From positions 1 through 64,000 of the forward strand of contig CAAGIW010000022.1 of assembly GCA_900770025.1 (NCBI GenBank): a stretch of DNA of 64,000 nt. Direction: 5' to 3'. Source of the stretch: an uncultured Prevotella sp. (lineage in GTDB: Bacteria; Bacteroidota; Bacteroidia; Bacteroidales; Bacteroidaceae). The notes below the pieces were generated by a model. The model saw nothing but the letters and a program-made list of their open reading frames with translations. It did not search any database and was not told where the DNA came from. Position numbers and translations under genes: made by a program. Below, in pieces: positions 61,326-64,000 of the stretch (the stretch's first letter is position 1; every line of letters starts with the position of its first letter).

Positions 61326-61391
61326 GGTGGATTCTATAAATATCTACTGAACCAAATACAAAACGCACGAAGGATATTTATGGAATCCACC
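61326..61391 (+). terminator. Large stem-loop after the GH2 gene
   Basis: GGTGGATTCTATAAATATC (61326-61344) pairs with GATATTTATGGAATCCACC (61373-61391), 19 bp with one mismatch, around a 28-nt loop. What follows is A-rich rather than T-rich, so it is an odd terminator; it could end or stabilise the upstream mRNA, or regulate the next gene. Confidence 0.5.
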
Positions 61392-61497
61392 TGAAAAAAA
61401 TACTTTGACTGATTACAAAATACAATCTGATACGTTATACATAAAAAGTCCGAAGAATCATAGATTGAAATATTTAACTTTTTAAAACTATTAGAAT

Positions 61498-62481
61498 ATG
61501 AAGAAAATTTTTACTTTAGTTGCCCTTGCATGCAGCGTTATCAGCGCCAATGCACAGGAGAGTTGGATTATCAACAACGAAGACGGCACCTTGAAGGCTG
61601 ACTATGTGGCCAATGAGGACGCCTCTGCCATGTCTGTAGTGAAGTTCAGCACCGCCAATGTGGAAGGCACACACACCTCTGGTCCCGTTGCCGGCTATAA
61701 CGATGGTACCACCACCCCATTGGAGCCCAAAGTGGACAACACTTGGAACGGCATCAAGTCGCAGGCGTTGAGCAAAGACGGCTCAGTTCCTCCTTTCTAC
61801 TATGTGCAGGGCAAGGGAAACCCCGTGAACTTGGACAAGATTGCGTGGGAAGAGATTGTGACCGATGACGTGCCCACCGGCAACTATCGCGCCAAATGGG
61901 ATGACGCTTACTACACTCCCGATGGCACTGCAGGTCTGCCCAAGAACGGCACCTACGTTACTCTGACCGCCAAGGTGGCCGGAACCATGAAGGCAGGCAT
62001 TTGGGTGAACAAGGGTAATCGCGACGTGTATGTAGTGAAGGCAAGTGATGCCAAGGCACTGGCTTTTGGTACTGACGTGAAGGTTTCTGGCTATGTGCAG
62101 GCCAGCAACTGGGAGATTGAAGACCAAGAGAATCCTCTCTACGGCTATATGATGTTCCAGGAAGAGATTGCCATGAAGGGTACTGAGGGAACCGAGGCCT
62201 ATGTTATCGGTGCAGGCAACCGTCCGGCATGGGTATATCTCACCTTTGCTGCAGCAGCAGGCGAGACCTACTACATCTTCTGCAAGAGCACACAGGTTGG
62301 CTTCAGCGGCTTTGAGTTCACCGCAGGTGGCGCCGATGGTATCAACAGCGTTTCTGCTGCCGGTTCACAGAAGGTGGCTGCCTACTTCACAGCAAGCGGT
62401 GCTCGCGTGAATGCTCCTGTAAAGGGCATCAACATAGTGAAGTATGCTGATGGCACAACCAAGAAAATCATTAAGAAATAA
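61498..62481 (+). CDS. Secreted beta-rich protein with short type IX-like C-terminal tail
   Basis: Precursor of 327 aa: signal peptide MKKIFTLVALACSVISANA, mature from Q20. The body is a beta-rich domain (GTYVTLTAKVAGTMKAGIWV, NRPAWVYLTFAAAAGETYYI) with many Thr, Gly and Asn, probably an extracellular binding or structural module. The end GINSVSA ... ASGARVNAPVKGINIVKYAD then GTTKKIIKK matches the compact C-terminal tails common in Prevotella secreted proteins, like a reduced type IX sorting domain. I do not recognise a function for the body. Codon use is more T-rich than in the enzyme genes and fits high expression. It has its own terminator. Confidence 0.75.
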   Translation: MKKIFTLVALACSVISANAQESWIINNEDGTLKADYVANEDASAMSVVKFSTANVEGTHTSGPVAGYNDGTTTPLEPKVDNTWNGIKSQALSKDGSVPPFYYVQGKGNPVNLDKIAWEEIVTDDVPTGNYRAKWDDAYYTPDGTAGLPKNGTYVTLTAKVAGTMKAGIWVNKGNRDVYVVKASDAKALAFGTDVKVSGYVQASNWEIEDQENPLYGYMMFQEEIAMKGTEGTEAYVIGAGNRPAWVYLTFAAAAGETYYIFCKSTQVGFSGFEFTAGGADGINSVSAAGSQKVAAYFTASGARVNAPVKGINIVKYADGTTKKIIKK

Positions 62482-62549
62482 CAACAAGAGACAAGGTAGG
62501 TTCAACAGGGTTTGAACAAAACTCTTGAGCACCAATCCAACGATTTACG

Positions 62550-62587
62550 ACAGTATCGGGGTGGAAAACTCCGGTACTGTTTTTTTA
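62550..62587 (+). terminator. Intrinsic terminator after the secreted-protein gene
   Basis: ACAGTATCGG (62550-62559) pairs with CCGGTACTGT (62571-62580) with one G-T pair, followed by seven T. Confidence 0.85.
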
Positions 62588-62722
62588 TTCTCCCCTTCAT
62601 CCAATCTTGGCCATATAGTTTTCTCCACTCCACGGCGCACATTCTGCAACTCACTTATATAGAGAATGATACATCTTTCCCATAAAACACAGAACCTTTT
62701 CAACCAATAATGGATTACCTTC

Positions 62723-62854
62723 CGCACGAAAAACCGTCAGATTTCGCACGAAAAACCATCAGATTCCGCACGGGAAACCAACTGATTTCGCACGAGAAAC
62801 TAACAGTTTCTGCACGAGAAACAAACAGTTTCTCTTGGAAAATGCAAACTGAAA
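62723..62854 (+). repeat. Six-unit tandem array, 22-bp period, second sequence type
   Basis: Units start with CGCACG or TGCACG at 62723, 62745, 62767, 62789 and 62811, exactly 22 bp apart, with a degenerate sixth at 62833. Consensus core: CGCACGAGAAAC, then AACAGTTTC. The unit sequence differs from the 44.9-kb array but has the same period and also carries an AAAC-CAGTTT-like half. Confidence 0.9.
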
Positions 62855-63142
62855 CTGTTCCCTCAGAGTGCAGAAGCATCGGAACGGGAGGCCCATTCCC
62901 CCCACCCTCGGCAGCATCTGTGTCGTTTTGCTCAGTCATCTGACCACATCCACTGAATTTCTGAAAAACCTTTTATCTCTCCTTTTGGTTACATTCTTCG
63001 ACCGGTTTCGTTATATATTTGAAATATTTTACTAAATTTGCATAAAGGCAAGCCTAAAACATCGACCAAAAGGGGGGGTATTGTGCTCCCATTTACTACT
63101 GTTTACGACTATTTTACATCTTTCAAGAGAAGAAGAATAATC

Positions 63143-63150
63143 TATATTTG
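63143..63150 (+). promoter_or_regulatory. Candidate -7 element for the terminal lipoprotein gene
   Basis: TATATTTG, 21 nt before the ATG at 63172; TTTC at 63121-63124 is a weak -33. TAAATTTG at 63033-63040 is an alternative that would give a leader of about 125 nt. Confidence 0.4.
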
Positions 63151-63171
63151 TTGAACTTTAACAATCGCTTT

Positions 63172-64000
63172 ATGAACAAAAGAACATGGATTGAACTTGC
63201 CAAAGGCACCATGCACCACAAGTGGGTTACTGCTTGCTGCATCGGTATTGCCGGAATGATGGCAGCATCTTGTGCGCAAGATGGTTTCGATGAAGACGAA
63301 CAGTTCGTTTCCGAAGTGACCAATGCCGTGATGGCCTCGCCCAACAGCGACGACATCACCATCACGGCGAGTGCCGACGGCAAAACACGCACTGCCACAT
63401 GGCCCCTTGTGAAGGGAGCCGGCGGCTACCTTGTGACTGTTATCAACAAGGATTTGCCCGATGAACCCATTGTAAAAGACAGCATCGTGGATGGCTGCAG
63501 CGTTACCTTCAAGAGTGAAGAGGATGTGAACTACCTGCTCACCATCAAGACTTTGGGTAACGCAAAGAACAACAACAAGGATGCAGAACAGGCAACAGAA
63601 AAGAATTTTTCTACCTTTACTCCCACCTATGCCGTGATTCCTGCTGGCAGTGACTTGAAGACTTATTTCGACACCAATCCCCTGCCTACCGACAAAGTTG
63701 GTGAGGAGTTCAACTTTGATCTGGAGGCCGGTGCCACATATACTATGTCTGGTGCGGTGGATTTCGGTGCTTTCCAAGTAACTCTGCGCACCAACAGCAA
63801 GAAGAACAATGCCAAGATAGAGATGACTGGTGAGGATGCCGGTTTCATTCTCTCCAACGGTTTCACGCTGAAGTATTTGGACATTGACTACACCAAAAGC
63901 AATGCAGGATTGTTGGTGATGAGCACCACACCCGCCATTGAACCGCAAGAAGGAAGCAGCAACTACTTTGTAGTCACTCCACCCATCAGAGTGATGAGCT
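63172..64000 (+). CDS. Surface lipoprotein, DUF4957/pectate-lyase-like, cut by window end
   Basis: First 276 codons of a gene that runs off the window. The signal ends in lipobox AASC near residue 34, followed by AQDGFDEDEQ, an acidic tract expected to send the lipoprotein to the cell surface. Residues about 50-140 look like a fibronectin type III domain (DDITITASADGKTRTATWPL). After a linker, VGEEFNFDLEAGATYTMSGAV onward looks like the start of a right-handed beta-helix as in DUF4957 proteins of pectin loci (family number from memory). Likely a glycan-binding protein that works with the enzymes upstream; catalytic function cannot be judged from this fragment. Confidence 0.7.
   Translation, partial: MNKRTWIELAKGTMHHKWVTACCIGIAGMMAASCAQDGFDEDEQFVSEVTNAVMASPNSDDITITASADGKTRTATWPLVKGAGGYLVTVINKDLPDEPIVKDSIVDGCSVTFKSEEDVNYLLTIKTLGNAKNNNKDAEQATEKNFSTFTPTYAVIPAGSDLKTYFDTNPLPTDKVGEEFNFDLEAGATYTMSGAVDFGAFQVTLRTNSKKNNAKIEMTGEDAGFILSNGFTLKYLDIDYTKSNAGLLVMSTTPAIEPQEGSSNYFVVTPPIRVMS

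Larger units (their letters stand above)
62588..63171. other. Intergenic region with 22-bp array and promoter elements
   Basis: No protein gene seen. It contains the tandem array at 62723-62854 and, further on, -7-like elements TAAATTTG (63033-63040) and TATATTTG (63143-63150) facing the gene at 63172. Neither has a textbook -33 TTTG. Confidence 0.6.

Overview
The window looks like a chromosome segment of a gut-type Bacteroidales bacterium, most likely Prevotella or Segatella. The evidence is the repeated Bacteroidetes promoter pattern (TTTG, 19-22 nt, TAnnTTTG), the absence of Shine-Dalgarno sites, acidic surface-lipoprotein signals, a short type IX-like C-terminal tail, a Wzi-type capsule protein, an AAA/PD-(D/E)XK protein typical of the group, and cobalamin and pectin loci of Bacteroidetes type. 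Family names come from reading the translated sequences; no database search was run.

Region 1 (0-13.6 kb) is mostly housekeeping. On the minus strand are a YegS-like lipid kinase, miaA, gap, a small lipoprotein with a Wzi protein, and rhaD. On the plus strand are mscL, an unrecognised gene with a leaderless-type promoter, a carboxynorspermidine dehydrogenase and recA. A repeat-rich gap, an AAA-ATPase/nuclease-like gene (minus) and tRNA-Val(UAC) follow.

Region 2 (13.6-35.7 kb) is a cobalamin locus in two converging units, each led by a cobalamin riboswitch. The plus unit encodes uptake (BtuB-like receptor, DUF4374-type surface lipoprotein, BtuF/C/D) and then anaerobic corrin-ring synthesis with three two-enzyme fusions (CobJ-CbiC, CbiG-CobM, CobK-CbiD), CobL, CbiA, PduO-type adenosyltransferase, CbiP, CobD and CbiB. 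The minus unit encodes CobU, CobT, CobS and CobC for nucleotide-loop assembly. SUMT, the cobaltochelatase and CbiL are not in the window.

Region 3 (35.8-43.9 kb) holds panE and a lipoate ligase followed by a complete glycine-cleavage operon (gcvT, gcvH, gcvPA, gcvPB, lpdA), closed by a clear terminator.

Region 4 (43.9-45.3 kb) has no intact protein gene. It holds a four-copy 16-mer cluster, an HxlR-family remnant, a promoter-terminator pair bounding about 330 nt with no credible protein (candidate ncRNA), and a ten-unit 22-bp tandem array.

Region 5 (45.2-64 kb) is a carbohydrate locus whose contents fit rhamnogalacturonan-II side chains: a three-module GH43-like/GH143-like/GH142-like protein, an alpha/beta-hydrolase esterase with an N-terminal STN-like domain, GH95, GH140 (apiosidase-type), a GH78-sialidase-like fusion, GH2, a secreted beta protein, and the start of a surface lipoprotein cut by the window end. 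No SusC/SusD pair or hybrid two-component regulator is seen, so the locus probably continues past 64 kb.

Dispersed repeats with a 22-bp period recur in five intergenic places, each beside a gene 3' end. Three of these are longer composite elements sharing a GC-rich palindrome and a roughly 90-bp middle module.
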